64,000 nucleotides of DNA from assembly GCF_003402475.1 (NCBI RefSeq), contig NZ_BFAB01000001.1, forward strand, positions 496,001 through 560,000. The letters are read 5' to 3'. The first letter of the stretch is position 1. Every line of letters starts with the position of its first letter. The translations under genes were made by a program, and so were the position numbers. Source of the stretch: Mycobacterium sp. MFM001. GTDB lineage: Bacteria > Actinomycetota > Actinomycetes > Mycobacteriales > Mycobacteriaceae. Below, piece by piece: positions 33,464 to 47,777 of the stretch. The notes beneath the pieces were generated by a model. The model saw nothing but the letters and a program-made list of their open reading frames with translations. It searched no databases and was not told the origin of the DNA.

Positions 33464-34945
33464 GTGGCCAAGGTTTCGTTTCCGGCACGCTGCGCGGTTG
33501 CGGTGGTGTGCGGCGAGCACCTGATTTCGCAGGTATACCCGGCGTCCGTGCCGATCGAGGTGTTCATCGACAGCGCCGTCGAGCTGCTCGCCGACGAGCT
33601 CAAACGTCGGGGCCAGCGCGCACTAACGACCGGCGTGGCCTATGAATTGCACAGAGCCGACGGCACCCGGCTGGACGGCCACAAAACCCTCGACGAACTC
33701 GGTATCGAAGACGGCGCCACTCTGGTGCTCGCCCCCAGTACGCGCGGCGAATCCTTTGAGCCGCACTACGAGTCGTTATCGACCGGGTTGGCGCGGATCG
33801 GCAAGAAATTGTTCGAGCCGGTCACGGCCAAGACCGCCTCCAACACCGCCGTAGTGATTGTCGCGATGGCAGCCGCGACAATTTTTGCCCTCGCTGTCCG
33901 GGTGCGGGCCAGCACCGCCTCCTTGGTGCCCAGCATTGTCACCGCAGTGTTCGGTCTGCTGGTTGCCGCCGGCGTGGTCGCCGCCTGGCTGTGGTGGCCA
34001 CATCGCACCGACCTCGTCGACGGATTCGCATGGATCGCAATGCCGCTGCTGGCGGTGAGCTTCGCCGCAGCCGCGCCCGGGCCGGTCGGAGCCGCGCACC
34101 TTTTCATCGCAAGCCTCGGGCTCGCGGCGATGAGCTGGGGCATCGCCGCGGCGACGCGGCGTCATATCGCTGTGACGGCAACTGTGGTGACTCTGTGCGT
34201 GACGGGGGGAGCAGTCGCCGCGGTCCGGATGTGGCGACCCGTTCCCGCGCAGTGGCTCGGCATGTGCGCGCTTGTCGGGTTGCTGGCGGTGTTGACGCTG
34301 GCGCCGACGATTACGCTGTGGGCCGCCCGGATCCGGCCGCCGCATTTCGGGTCGATTACCGGGCGAGATTTGTTTCGTCGCAGCGACGGTCTGCCGGCAG
34401 ACACTGTGTCACCCGTGGACACCGCAGGCGAGGAAGAGACGAACCTCGACTCCACGCCGACCGGGGCACAGATCACGGCTGCAGCGGTACGCGCCAACAG
34501 AGTACTCACCGGGGTTTGTGTGGGCGTGGCGGCGGCGCTTCCGGTAGGGGTGTGGGCAACGCTGATGCCGGGGCATGGCCGCAGCCTTGCGGCCGCGATC
34601 CTTGCCGGGCTGTTCGTCGTGATTTTCATCAGTCGTGGACGGGCATTCGCCGACAGACGGCAAGCCGTCGGGCTGGTGTGCGGCGCCGCGGCGGCAATGT
34701 GTGCCGGCGCCGTGAAATACGTTGTGCACCAACCCGCGCAAGCTATCGAACCGATGGTCTGGGCCACGCTCGCCCTGGCCGGCTTCGGCGGCGCAGGACT
34801 GGCTGCCGCGCTGCTGGTGCCGATCACCCGATTCACGCCGCTGGTCCGGATGGCGGCCGAATGGCTCGAACTGGCGGCGATCACCGCGGTCGTGCCGTTG
34901 GCCGCTTGGGTCGGCGGGTTGTTCACTTGGGTGCGCATGCGATGA
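33464..34945 (+). CDS. eccD2: EccD2, ESX-2 polytopic membrane channel component
   Basis: 493 residues from GTG 33464 (Mtb 509). A cytosolic ubiquitin-like domain occupies about 1-95 (PIEVFIDSAVELLADELKRR, TLDELGIEDGATLVLAP). A linker and about 11 transmembrane segments from residue 125 follow. The stop overlaps the mycP2 start by ATGA. A long same-strand open frame beginning at 33991 is an upstream extension of mycP2 in another frame and is not used. Confidence 0.95.
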   Translation: MAKVSFPARCAVAVVCGEHLISQVYPASVPIEVFIDSAVELLADELKRRGQRALTTGVAYELHRADGTRLDGHKTLDELGIEDGATLVLAPSTRGESFEPHYESLSTGLARIGKKLFEPVTAKTASNTAVVIVAMAAATIFALAVRVRASTASLVPSIVTAVFGLLVAAGVVAAWLWWPHRTDLVDGFAWIAMPLLAVSFAAAAPGPVGAAHLFIASLGLAAMSWGIAAATRRHIAVTATVVTLCVTGGAVAAVRMWRPVPAQWLGMCALVGLLAVLTLAPTITLWAARIRPPHFGSITGRDLFRRSDGLPADTVSPVDTAGEEETNLDSTPTGAQITAAAVRANRVLTGVCVGVAAALPVGVWATLMPGHGRSLAAAILAGLFVVIFISRGRAFADRRQAVGLVCGAAAAMCAGAVKYVVHQPAQAIEPMVWATLALAGFGGAGLAAALLVPITRFTPLVRMAAEWLELAAITAVVPLAAWVGGLFTWVRMR

Positions 34946-36450
34946 CGCGGCTGACGCGCCTGGTCTGGTCGGTGGCCACAGTGGTGATCCTGTTCGCGCT
35001 GCCCACAAACCTCACTGCGGCGCAGGCAATTCCGGCGCCGAGCGTCGACCCTGGCCGGGTACCGGCGGATGACAAGCCGGGCCCGGATCAGCCGATGCGA
35101 CAAAGCAATGTGTGCGCCCGGCCGATAACCGTCTCCGACCCGAACGTGTCGGTCACCGCGCCCGGGTTCACCATGCTCAATGTCAGCAAGGCATGGCAGT
35201 ACTCGACCGGCAACGGTGTGCCGGTGGCCGTGATCGACACCGGGATCAGTCCCACCCGCCGATTGCCCGTCGTCGCCGGCGGCGATTACATCATGGGCGG
35301 CGACGGGCTGCTCGACTGCGACGCACACGGCACCATCGTCGCCTCGGTGATAAGGGCTGCGCCCCAGGGAATTCCGATGCCCGCTCCGATGCCACCCGCC
35401 CCGGTGTATCCGGCACCGGCCGGAGAACCGGCCAACGGTCCGGGGGCGCCGGAGCCCGGCCAGCCGGAGGACCCCGAGGTGGCGGCGCTGCCGCAAGACA
35501 CACCCGACGGTGTCGTCGGGGTTGCGCCGCATGCTGTGCTCATTTCTATCCGGCAATCCTCCCGGGCCTACGAGGCGGTCAACCCGCAGCCCGGCGACAT
35601 CGATACCCGCAGAAAGGCCGGTACCGTCGCCACGCTCGCGAAGGCGATCGTGCATGCGGCCAACATGGGCGCCAAGGTGATCAACATCAGCGTGACATCG
35701 TGTGTGTCAGCGGCCGATCCCCTCGACCAGAGTGCTGTCGGGGCAGCAGTCTGGTACGCGGCCACTGTGAAAGACGCCGTCATCGTCGCCGCCGCGGGAA
35801 ACGACGGCGAGGAGTCGTGTGCGCAAAATCCCGTCTTCGACCCGTTGGATCCGTCCGACCCGCGTGACTGGCACCAAGTCAAGACCGTGTCGTCGCCGTC
35901 CTGGTTCGCCGACTACGTGCTGGCGGTCGGCGCAGTGGATAACGCCGGCATGCCGATCGCTAAAAGCCTCGCCGGGCCGTGGGTAGCGGCCGCGGCGCCC
36001 GGTGTCGGAATCATGGGCCTCTCGCCGCAAACCGCCGGCGCGGTCAACGCATATCCCCCGAACCGACCGGGCGAACAAGCCATGCCGTTTTGGGGAACCA
36101 GTTTCTCAGCCGCCTACGTGAGCGGAGTTGCCGCACTTGTCCGTGCCAAATACCCGCAGCTGTCGGCCCATCAGGTCATCAACCGGATTGTGCAGACGGC
36201 GCATAACCCGCCGCGCGGCGTCGACAATCAGGTCGGCTACGGCGTGGTGGACCCGGTGGCAGCGCTGACGTTCGATGTGCCGCCGGGAGATCTGGTTGCG
36301 CCCGGAGCGCAGAGCCGGGTGATCGTGCCCGTCGCTCCGCCGCCAGCGCCAGACCACCGGGCCCGCGGCATGGCACTGGTATTCGCCGGCGCGGTACTGG
36401 CCGCCGTCATGTTGTCCGCGATCATCAAACGGGCTCGACGGGCACGATGA
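34942..36450 (+). CDS. mycP2: MycP2 mycosin, subtilisin-like ESX-2 protease
   Basis: 502 residues from ATG 34942 (Mtb about 550). A signal peptide spans 1-29 (VATVVILFALPTNLTAAQA). The catalytic triad is Asp99 (VAVIDTGI), His129 (DCDAHGT) and Ser387 (GTSFSAAYVSG). A C-terminal helix (MALVFAGAVLAAVMLSAII) anchors the protein. Between His129 and the next core strand is a proline-rich insertion of about 40 residues (PMPAPMPPAPVYPAPAGEP), absent from MycP1 here. It is expected to stabilise the ESX-2 membrane complex. Confidence 0.95.
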   Translation: MTRLTRLVWSVATVVILFALPTNLTAAQAIPAPSVDPGRVPADDKPGPDQPMRQSNVCARPITVSDPNVSVTAPGFTMLNVSKAWQYSTGNGVPVAVIDTGISPTRRLPVVAGGDYIMGGDGLLDCDAHGTIVASVIRAAPQGIPMPAPMPPAPVYPAPAGEPANGPGAPEPGQPEDPEVAALPQDTPDGVVGVAPHAVLISIRQSSRAYEAVNPQPGDIDTRRKAGTVATLAKAIVHAANMGAKVINISVTSCVSAADPLDQSAVGAAVWYAATVKDAVIVAAAGNDGEESCAQNPVFDPLDPSDPRDWHQVKTVSSPSWFADYVLAVGAVDNAGMPIAKSLAGPWVAAAAPGVGIMGLSPQTAGAVNAYPPNRPGEQAMPFWGTSFSAAYVSGVAALVRAKYPQLSAHQVINRIVQTAHNPPRGVDNQVGYGVVDPVAALTFDVPPGDLVAPGAQSRVIVPVAPPPAPDHRARGMALVFAGAVLAAVMLSAIIKRARRAR

Positions 36451-37955
36451 ACGCGGCGACCACGCTGATCACCGCCGTCGGCGTCCCGCTCGGCGGCCTC
36501 ACCGGATGGGCGGTGAGCGGATACTGGGGCACGGCAATCGGTTTGGCGCTGAGCGCTCTCGTCGGCGTGGGTCGGTGGCGCCGCCGGACCGTGTGGTCGT
36601 GGGTGACCCTGTGGCTTCGGCATCGCCGACCCATGCCGTGGATCGCACCCACGACAGTGGCCAACGACCGCACGGGCGGCGGCATTCGATACCAAGACGG
36701 CGTCGCGGTCGCCGCAGTGCAGGTGCTCGGGAAGTCGCACACACCAACGCTGCTCACCGCCTCGACGTCGGCATATACCGAGAACACGCTCGACGTCAGC
36801 GAGCTGCAGGCACAGCTGCGCCAGAGCCTGGGATTGACCATCGATTCGCTGAGCGTGGTCAGCGCTGGGGCGCGGCGTCGTGGTGGCGGCGACTATCCGC
36901 GGGTATACGACGCGGTGATCGGCACTGCTCCCTATGCCGGACGACGCGAAACCTGGATAGTCGTGCGCGTACGGGAGATGCCCAACGCCGAGGCACTGCG
37001 GTGGCGAAGGTCGCTCGGCACCGCGACCCTGGGGGCCGCACAGCGAATGAGCAACACCCTGCGCCAGAAGGGAATTCGAGCCAAGGTCGCGACCGCTACC
37101 GAAATTGTCGAACTGGAGCGACGACTCGGGCGGTCAGCGCTGGACTCGCGCACTCGGCGCTGGAGGACGGTGCGCAGTGACGTCGGCTGGATGACGACCT
37201 ACTGCTATCGACCACGTGACATGAGTGCCGATATCCTGGCGCAGGTCTGGGCAACGCCCGCCGAGGGAATCATCCAGAACATCACGCTTTTCGGCGACGG
37301 GACTGCCACGATCACCGTCACGGTCCTCAGTGCGCAGCTGCCGAGGGCATCGCTCACTCCGACAGTCCGGAAGCTGCCCGGAGAGCAGCTGGCCGCTGTC
37401 GCGGCCAACCTGTGCGGTCCAAGACCGGACGTCCGTGGAGTGCGCCGGGGACAACTGCATCGCCCGTTCCTTGTCCCAATCGGGCCGACGGGTGTGCTGC
37501 TCGGAAAGGTGGCGGGTGGCAGCCGGATCGCCGTGCCGTTCGACGACCCGAGCGAATTCAGCCGCGTGCACATCGCAGCCGAGGACGACGTGGCGAAGCG
37601 GATCGTGATCCGGATGGCCGGGACCGGCGAGCGCATCACGGTACACACCCGAAACCTGCGGCGCTGGAACAGCGTGAGCATGCCTGACATCGCCGTGACA
37701 GACCAGCCGCGACCCGTCAGCGGCACCACGGTCAGTGTCGTCGACGGCAGTGTCGCACCCGCACCGCGACCGAGCACGCTGGTAACGCTAGGCGCGGCCG
37801 GTGAGCCCTACTGCGGCGCAGCCGACGTCCTAATCACCCAGACAGGCGCGGAGACCGTGGAGGTGCAAGCGGGCGGCCAGACGCACACGGTGGAGATCGA
37901 GTTGTTCCGCGGCGAAAACCGCTATGTGGCATCGCCACACGCGGTCCCGGCCTAG
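36447..37955 (+). CDS. eccE2: EccE2, ESX-2 membrane complex periphery component
   Basis: 502 residues, starting at an ATGA overlap with mycP2. Two N-terminal hydrophobic segments (LITAVGVPLGGLTGWAVSGY, GLALSALVGVGRW) are followed by a cytosolic EccE domain. That domain has VAVAAVQVLGKSHTPTLLTA and VAVPFDDPSEFSRVHIAAED, parallel to MPFDDVDVSINLGDA in EccE1. Overall similarity to EccE1 is low, as expected for this family. The C-terminal ~90 residues form an extra beta-rich tail. Confidence 0.92.
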   Translation: MNAATTLITAVGVPLGGLTGWAVSGYWGTAIGLALSALVGVGRWRRRTVWSWVTLWLRHRRPMPWIAPTTVANDRTGGGIRYQDGVAVAAVQVLGKSHTPTLLTASTSAYTENTLDVSELQAQLRQSLGLTIDSLSVVSAGARRRGGGDYPRVYDAVIGTAPYAGRRETWIVVRVREMPNAEALRWRRSLGTATLGAAQRMSNTLRQKGIRAKVATATEIVELERRLGRSALDSRTRRWRTVRSDVGWMTTYCYRPRDMSADILAQVWATPAEGIIQNITLFGDGTATITVTVLSAQLPRASLTPTVRKLPGEQLAAVAANLCGPRPDVRGVRRGQLHRPFLVPIGPTGVLLGKVAGGSRIAVPFDDPSEFSRVHIAAEDDVAKRIVIRMAGTGERITVHTRNLRRWNSVSMPDIAVTDQPRPVSGTTVSVVDGSVAPAPRPSTLVTLGAAGEPYCGAADVLITQTGAETVEVQAGGQTHTVEIELFRGENRYVASPHAVPA

Positions 37956-37963
37956 GCACCAGC

Positions 37964-39730
37964 ATGTCGATTGTCGCGGCTCGCAAGCGGTTCGACCAGG
38001 CGATCGCATTGCTTGACAGTGACCAAGCGGAAGCTCAGATGTGGTTTCGGGAGGCGACTCAGCTTGATCCGTCGATGGCCGACGCGTGGCTGGGCCGGAT
38101 CGCCACCGGCGACGAAACGTTGTCGACGCTGCAGGAACTCCACGCGTGCAGCGCTCGGTTGCACCGGGAAACCAACCGGCTCGGTCTCGAATTGGCGGCG
38201 CCGATCAAGGCCGGGCCGTATCTTTCGATTTCGGTGACCGACCCGCCACATGTCGGTCTTGCTCTGGCAAGCGCGCTCGTCGACGACAAGCAATACGCGA
38301 AAGCAGCCGCACTACTGGATGATTCATCGTTACTGGACGGATGGGAAAACCACCAATGGCACCAGCACGTCCGCGCGTATCTGATGTTCGCCGCGCAGCG
38401 GTGGCCCGACGTCATATCGGTCGCAGCAGCTAACTTGCCGCCGCAGGCCGTCATCATGACGGCCGTCAGCGCGGCAACCAATACACTGGCTGCTTACGCG
38501 GCAGCACATCTGGGACAGGCGCGAGTCGCCATCGACTGGACGAATCGCACTGAGCTGCGGCCGGACGAGTTCCCGCTGATCGCCGCAGATTTGGCGTATG
38601 TGCGTGGAATGGCCCACCGCCAGCTCGCCGACGAAAACGATGCGCGGAAATGGCTGTCCAAGGCGACCATCAACGGCGCGCTGATCGATTCGGCCAAGCA
38701 TGCGCTGGCGGACCCTGCGTTGCAACTCGTGGTCACCGACGAGGAAACAATCGAGACCCGTACCGACAAATGGGACGTGGCCACCGAGCGGTCCGATCAG
38801 CAGCGCCACGAACAGGAGAACAAAGAGCGGCGTGAGGCAATGCTGGCCGAGGGTCGCGCATTGCTCGACAACCAGGTCGGGTTGACCGATGTCAAACGGG
38901 CAGTGGCCGAGCTCGAGGACCAAATCCAGGTGCGGGCCTTGCGGTTGGCGGCCGGTCTGCCGGTGGCCAACCAGACGAACCATGTTCTGCTGGTTGGCCC
39001 ACCGGGGACAGGCAAAACCACCACCGCGGAGGCGCTGGGCAAGATCTATGCGGGGTTGGGCATCGTGGCGCATCCCGAGATCATCGAAGTGAAGCGAGCC
39101 GACTTCTGCGGCGAATACATCGGCGCGTCAGGCCCTAAGACCAACGAGTTGATCGACCGTTCCCTGGGCCGAATCCTTTTCATGGACGAGTTCTATTCCC
39201 TGGTGGAGCGTCATCAGGACGGCCGACCGGACATGATCGGGATGGAGGCGGTCAACCAGTTGCTCGTCGCGCTGGAGGCGCACCGGTTCGACTTCTGTTT
39301 CATCGGTGCGGGTTACGAGCAGGAGGTCGACGAGTTCCTCACCGTTAACCCGGGTTTGGCGGGCCGGTTCAACCGCAAGCTGCGGTTCGAGTCCTATACG
39401 CCCGATGAACTCGTCGACATCGCGGTGCGCTACGGCGCTCCGCGCGCCACCGTTATGGAACCCGCTGCCCGTGACGCCTTCAACGTCGCATGCACGACGC
39501 TGCAGGCCTACCGGGCGCCCGACGGAAGCCATGGCATCGACGTCATGCACAACGGCCGGTTCGCCCGCAATGTGATCGAACGGGCCGAACGACTGCGTGA
39601 TTCACGAGTTGCCGCCCAGTACCGCGCCGACAGCGGCTCGGTGACGGTCGCAGACCTGGAAACGCTCCGCGCGCAGGACGTCACCGCGGCAGTGATCGAG
39701 GCATGTGCCGACAAGCATGTGGTGCTCTAG
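37964..39730 (+). CDS. eccA2: EccA2, AAA+ ATPase of ESX-2 (CbxX/CfqX type)
   Basis: 588 residues (Mtb about 619). The N-terminal 270 residues form a TPR-like helical domain (ARKRFDQAIALLDSDQAEAQ). The C-terminal AAA+ domain has Walker A GPPGTGKT near residue 345, Walker B ILFMDEFYSL and an arginine-bearing GRFNRKLRFESY region. EccA proteins are cytosolic and are thought to release substrates from EspG chaperones. It is the last gene of the ESX-2 run, followed by a strong inverted repeat. Confidence 0.95.
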   Translation: MSIVAARKRFDQAIALLDSDQAEAQMWFREATQLDPSMADAWLGRIATGDETLSTLQELHACSARLHRETNRLGLELAAPIKAGPYLSISVTDPPHVGLALASALVDDKQYAKAAALLDDSSLLDGWENHQWHQHVRAYLMFAAQRWPDVISVAAANLPPQAVIMTAVSAATNTLAAYAAAHLGQARVAIDWTNRTELRPDEFPLIAADLAYVRGMAHRQLADENDARKWLSKATINGALIDSAKHALADPALQLVVTDEETIETRTDKWDVATERSDQQRHEQENKERREAMLAEGRALLDNQVGLTDVKRAVAELEDQIQVRALRLAAGLPVANQTNHVLLVGPPGTGKTTTAEALGKIYAGLGIVAHPEIIEVKRADFCGEYIGASGPKTNELIDRSLGRILFMDEFYSLVERHQDGRPDMIGMEAVNQLLVALEAHRFDFCFIGAGYEQEVDEFLTVNPGLAGRFNRKLRFESYTPDELVDIAVRYGAPRATVMEPAARDAFNVACTTLQAYRAPDGSHGIDVMHNGRFARNVIERAERLRDSRVAAQYRADSGSVTVADLETLRAQDVTAAVIEACADKHVVL

Positions 39731-39736
39731 GGGCGC

Positions 39737-39794
39737 CGAGTGTGTGGGTTATGACTGCGAAAACGCGAAATCGCGTGCATAACCCCCACACTCG
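39737..39794. repeat. Long inverted repeat downstream of eccA2
   Basis: Arms of 17 bases at 39737-39753 (cgagtgtgtgggttatg) and 39778-39794 (cataacccccacactcg) are complementary except at one position. The loop is 24 bases and itself contains cgcgaaatcgcg, a nested short palindrome. It lies 6 bases after the eccA2 stop and between converging frames. It may act as a bidirectional terminator, or be a REP-like or MITE-like dispersed element; a genome search is needed to choose. Confidence 0.85.
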
Positions 39795-39802
39795 ACGTCG
39801 GA

Positions 39803-39952
39803 TTACACGGGGTCGAAGCGAAATACCGTCATCCGGTCGGCGAGTGCCTCGAATTCGTCGGGCGTGCCGTCGCGCACCAGCCCGGAGCGCTTCGCGAACC
39901 CGACACCGACCGGAACTTCCGTCGCGAATGCGCGCAGCACCCCCGAGGCCGG
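39803..39952 (-). pseudogene. In-frame coding-like remnant after the Rv3860-like stop
   Basis: Directly downstream of the TAG of the MinD-like gene, and in the same frame, about 49 codons with strong G/C third positions continue to TAA at 39803. The translation includes VLRAFATEVPVGVGFAKRSG and ends DEFEALADRMTVFRFDPV. I do not recognise the family. It is either the C-terminal scrap of a disrupted gene or an extension cut off by a recent TAG. It lies where ESX-2 meets the glt side, a plausible rearrangement scar. Confidence 0.45.
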
Positions 39953-41101
39953 CTAGCGGACGCGACGTTCCCGCGCGCTCTCCGGCTCCGTCGCGAAAAA
40001 CCCCGCGATTGCCGCAGCGATCTCCAAGAAGCTGCGCCGCGTCGCGGGAGCCATCTCGTGGCTGACGTCGATCACGCCGCCGGGCCGCAGGTGCGGGTCG
40101 AAGGGCACCTCGACCACCATCTGACCGCGGTCGAGGAACTGGCGGGCCAGCACTGAACGGGTGCGCTTGTCGGCGTGCCCGTCGGAGTCGTTGAGGACCA
40201 CGATGCTGCGTCGCAGCAGAGTGGTCCGGCCGTGCGCCGACAGCCATTCCATGGTCTGCGCGGCGGCAGAGGCCCCATCGGCCCACGGCGAGGACACCAC
40301 GATCAGCGCATCCAGGTCGCTCAGCGCCTCCTGCGTAACCGGCGCGTCCATCGTCGAACCGCAGTCCACGATCGAGATCGTGAAGTGCCGGTCCAGCCGC
40401 AGCGTGGCTTCGCGGTAGATCGCCGGATCGAGCACCCGCCGCGGTCCTGCCGGCGGCTCACCGGCCAGCACGTACAGACCGGCGGAGTTGCTGCCCACCC
40501 GGGCACTGACATCGGCGAAAGACTGAATGTTCTTGTCGGCGGTCAATTCCCAGTACGAGCCGCTGGATTGGGGGTCGATTCTGCTGCCGAGCCGGCCGAA
40601 GGCGGTATCCGCGTCGATCGCCACGATGCGGTCCTGGCGGCGCAGCTCGGCGAAGATCGAGCCGACGCTCGCGGCGACCGTGGTCTTGCCGACGCCGCCC
40701 TTGCCGAGCACGCCGACTTTGTAGTTGCCGTGCAGCACCGACTTGATGACCGCTTCGAACTCGGCCTCCCGGCGTTCCTGCGGCGACGGGCCGAGGTTGA
40801 TCAGGCCGCGGGAGGCCTTCCACAGCATGCGTCGCCAGCCGCGGCCGGGGACCGGCCGGCGCGGCGGTGCGGCAGGCGGCGGCCCGACCTCGATGCCAGA
40901 CCACCGATCCGGCTCGGGCATAAGTGCCGGTCGCCCGGGCGCGGGGTGCGGCGGCTGAAACGGCTGATACGGGCGAAGCGGCTGGGGCGGCTGGGGCATC
41001 ACGCGGGGGGCTCGGGCCGGTGGGTGCGACGGGTGCGCCAAGGGTGCCTCGGGCGGCGCGGGCCGCAGACGGTCCCGCAAAAAATCGTCGCGATCGCTCA
41101 T
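39953..41101 (-). CDS. Rv3860-like MinD/EspI-type ATPase
   Basis: 382 residues from ATG 41101, with agggag just upstream; a TTG start at 41125 would give 390, the length I recall for Mtb Rv3860. Residues 1-85 are proline-rich (MPQPPQPLRPYQPFQPPHP). From about 125 it is a MinD-like ATPase with deviant Walker A (LGKGGVGKTTVAASVG) and VAIDADTAFGRLGSR. The architecture is the same as EspI. It is divergent from gltB, as in Mtb, and adjoins ESX-2 here. A role in ESX regulation is plausible but unproven. Confidence 0.9.
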   Translation of the reverse strand: MSDRDDFLRDRLRPAPPEAPLAHPSHPPARAPRVMPQPPQPLRPYQPFQPPHPAPGRPALMPEPDRWSGIEVGPPPAAPPRRPVPGRGWRRMLWKASRGLINLGPSPQERREAEFEAVIKSVLHGNYKVGVLGKGGVGKTTVAASVGSIFAELRRQDRIVAIDADTAFGRLGSRIDPQSSGSYWELTADKNIQSFADVSARVGSNSAGLYVLAGEPPAGPRRVLDPAIYREATLRLDRHFTISIVDCGSTMDAPVTQEALSDLDALIVVSSPWADGASAAAQTMEWLSAHGRTTLLRRSIVVLNDSDGHADKRTRSVLARQFLDRGQMVVEVPFDPHLRPGGVIDVSHEMAPATRRSFLEIAAAIAGFFATEPESARERRVR

Positions 41102-41710
41102 GAGCTCCCTAGCTCCATCCGGCAATTGCAGGCATGGAATCAGTATCAGTCACCGGCCAGCGTGAAAAGCCCCGGCGCCGCTGCGCCGACGTTGTGCAAA
41201 CTCGCCGTCGGCGCAGCTCGCCGGTGGGTATCTGCGGTGGAGACCCCGGAGCAGCCGCCGCGACAGCAGCACTGCCACGAGTTATTGGTGAGTTTCGTCA
41301 CCGGCCGGCCGGCCGCCTGCGACCTGGCCGGTTAAGTCACGATCAGGCCAGCGGCGATCACAGCAAATTAAACCGGCACGGTCGGTGCAAATACTCAGCG
41401 GCGCAATCGGACCCGGCAAAATTCGCTAGGGGCGATGGCGGCGTTGGCGCAGCATGCCCAACCGGCGGGTTACTATTGACCAAGTTGGCATGTCAGGCGG
41501 GTTTTGTCATATCGTTTTACGACTTGTCGAGACCGGGTAAACAGGGCCACCGTTCAGCGCTGCACGGACGTTCCCCTGTCCGGATCATCGCCACGTGGCG
41601 ACCAGCATATCGACAAGACCGAAGGGGCCAGCCCGCATCCTGAAGGGCGCGGCGCCGACGGAGCCGCAAATGAATGCCGCGCAGAAAGTTTTCTGGAAGG
41701 TCAGGTGGGA
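41102..41710. promoter_or_regulatory. 609-bp divergent leader between Rv3860-like gene and gltB
   Basis: No supportable gene is present. Open frames here (for example + strand 41134-41643) lack ribosome sites and family resemblance. The gap must hold the gltBD promoter and the promoter of the MinD-like gene. ttgacc at 41475 is a possible -35 element, without a convincing -10 at the right distance. Its length leaves room for nitrogen-responsive control, but no specific operator was recognised. Confidence 0.45.
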
Positions 41711-46286
<4,576 letters not shown>

Positions 46287-46294
<8 letters not shown>

Positions 46295-47753
46295 TCCGAA
46301 GGGCTTTCTGAAATACACCCACCGCGAGACGCCGAAACGTCGACCGGTGGAACTGCGGCTTCGTGACTGGAACGAGGTCTACGAAGACTTTCCGCACGAG
46401 ACGTTGCAGCAGCAGGCGACCCGCTGCATGGACTGCGGAATTCCGTTCTGCCACAACGGTTGTCCGCTGGGCAACCTGATCCCGGAATGGAATGACCTGA
46501 CCCGCACCGGTCGGTGGCGCGACGCGATAGAACGGCTGCACGCCACCAACAACTTTCCCGACTTCACCGGTCGGCTTTGTCCCGCCCCGTGCGAATCGTC
46601 GTGCGTGCTGGGCATCAACCAGGATCCGGTGACCATCAAGCAGATCGAGCTGGAGATCATCGACAACGCCTTCGACGAGGGCTGGGTAGTGCCGTTGCCA
46701 CCGGATCGGTTGACCGGCAAGACGGTTGCGGTGGTGGGATCTGGCCCGGCCGGTCTGGCTGCCGCACAGCAACTCACTCGGGCCGGGCATGCCGTGACCG
46801 TGTTCGAGCGTGCTGACCGGATCGGTGGGCTGCTGCGTTACGGCATTCCCGAGTTCAAGATGGAAAAGCGCCATCTGAATCGCCGGCTGGACCAGATGCG
46901 GGCCGAGGGCACCGAGTTCCGCGCCGGGGTCAACGTCGGCGTCGACATCACCGCCGAGCAACTGCGTGCCGACTTCGACGCGGTGGTGCTGGCCGGCGGT
47001 GCGACCGCCTGGCGTGATCTGCCCATCCCGGGCCGCGAGCTCGACGGCATCCACCAGGCGATGGAATTCCTGCCCTGGGCCAACCGGGTGCAGGAAGGCG
47101 ACGACGTGCTCGGCCCGGACGGCGAGCCGCCGATCACCGCCAAGGGCAAGAAAGTCGTCATCATCGGCGGCGGCGACACCGGTGCCGACTGTCTGGGAAC
47201 CGTGCACCGTCAGGGCGCCGCCAGCGTGCACCAGTTCGAGATCATGCCGCGCCCGCCGGAGACCCGCGCCCCGTCGACGCCGTGGCCGATGTATGAGCTG
47301 ATGTTCCGGGTGTCGTCGGCGCACGAAGAAGGCGGCGAGCGGGTGTTCTCGGTCAACACCGAGGAATTCGTCGGCCGCGACGGTCACGTCACCGCGCTCA
47401 AGGTGCATGAGGTGACCATGACCGACGGCAAGTTCGTCAAGGTCGAGGGCAGCGACTTCGAAATCGAAGCCGACCTGGTTTTGCTGGCGATGGGTTTTGT
47501 CGGGCCCGAGAAGTCCGGGCTGCTCACGGATCTCGGGGTCGAGTTCACTGAACGCGGCAACGTCGCGCGCGGCGATGACTACGAGACCTCCGTGCCGGGC
47601 GTCTACGTCGCCGGCGACATGGGGCGGGGCCAGTCGCTGATCGTGTGGGCGATTGCCGAGGGCCGCGCCGCGGCGGCGGCCGTGGACCGCTTCCTGATGG
47701 GCCAGACCGCGCTGCCGGCGCCGATCAAACCCACTGCGGCACCACAACGCTAG
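46287..47753 (+). CDS. gltD: Glutamate synthase (NADPH) small subunit
   Basis: 488 residues, exactly the Mtb length, from ATG 46287 inside the gltB 3' end. The N-terminal Cys-rich region for two 4Fe-4S clusters contains [15 protein letters not shown] and [11 protein letters not shown]. The FAD-binding motif is [15 protein letters not shown] and the NADPH-binding motif is [13 protein letters not shown]. It passes electrons from NADPH to GltB for ammonia assimilation. Confidence 0.98.
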
Positions 47754-47777
47754 TCACTTCTGACTCAGCCGAAACAT

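Noticed and set aside
33991..36450. 819-codon + strand frame reaching upstream of mycP2
   Set aside because: The first ~317 codons overlap eccD2 in another frame and are Arg/Gly-rich. The real MycP2 start at 34942 has a signal peptide and an ATGA overlap.
41134..41643. 169-codon + strand frame between the MinD-like gene and gltB
   Set aside because: Arg/Gly-rich, no ribosome site, overlaps the gltB leader, no recognisable family.
41504..41710. N-terminal extension of GltB
   Set aside because: ATG 41711 gives the conserved propeptide-Cys18 arrangement and the 1527-residue length.
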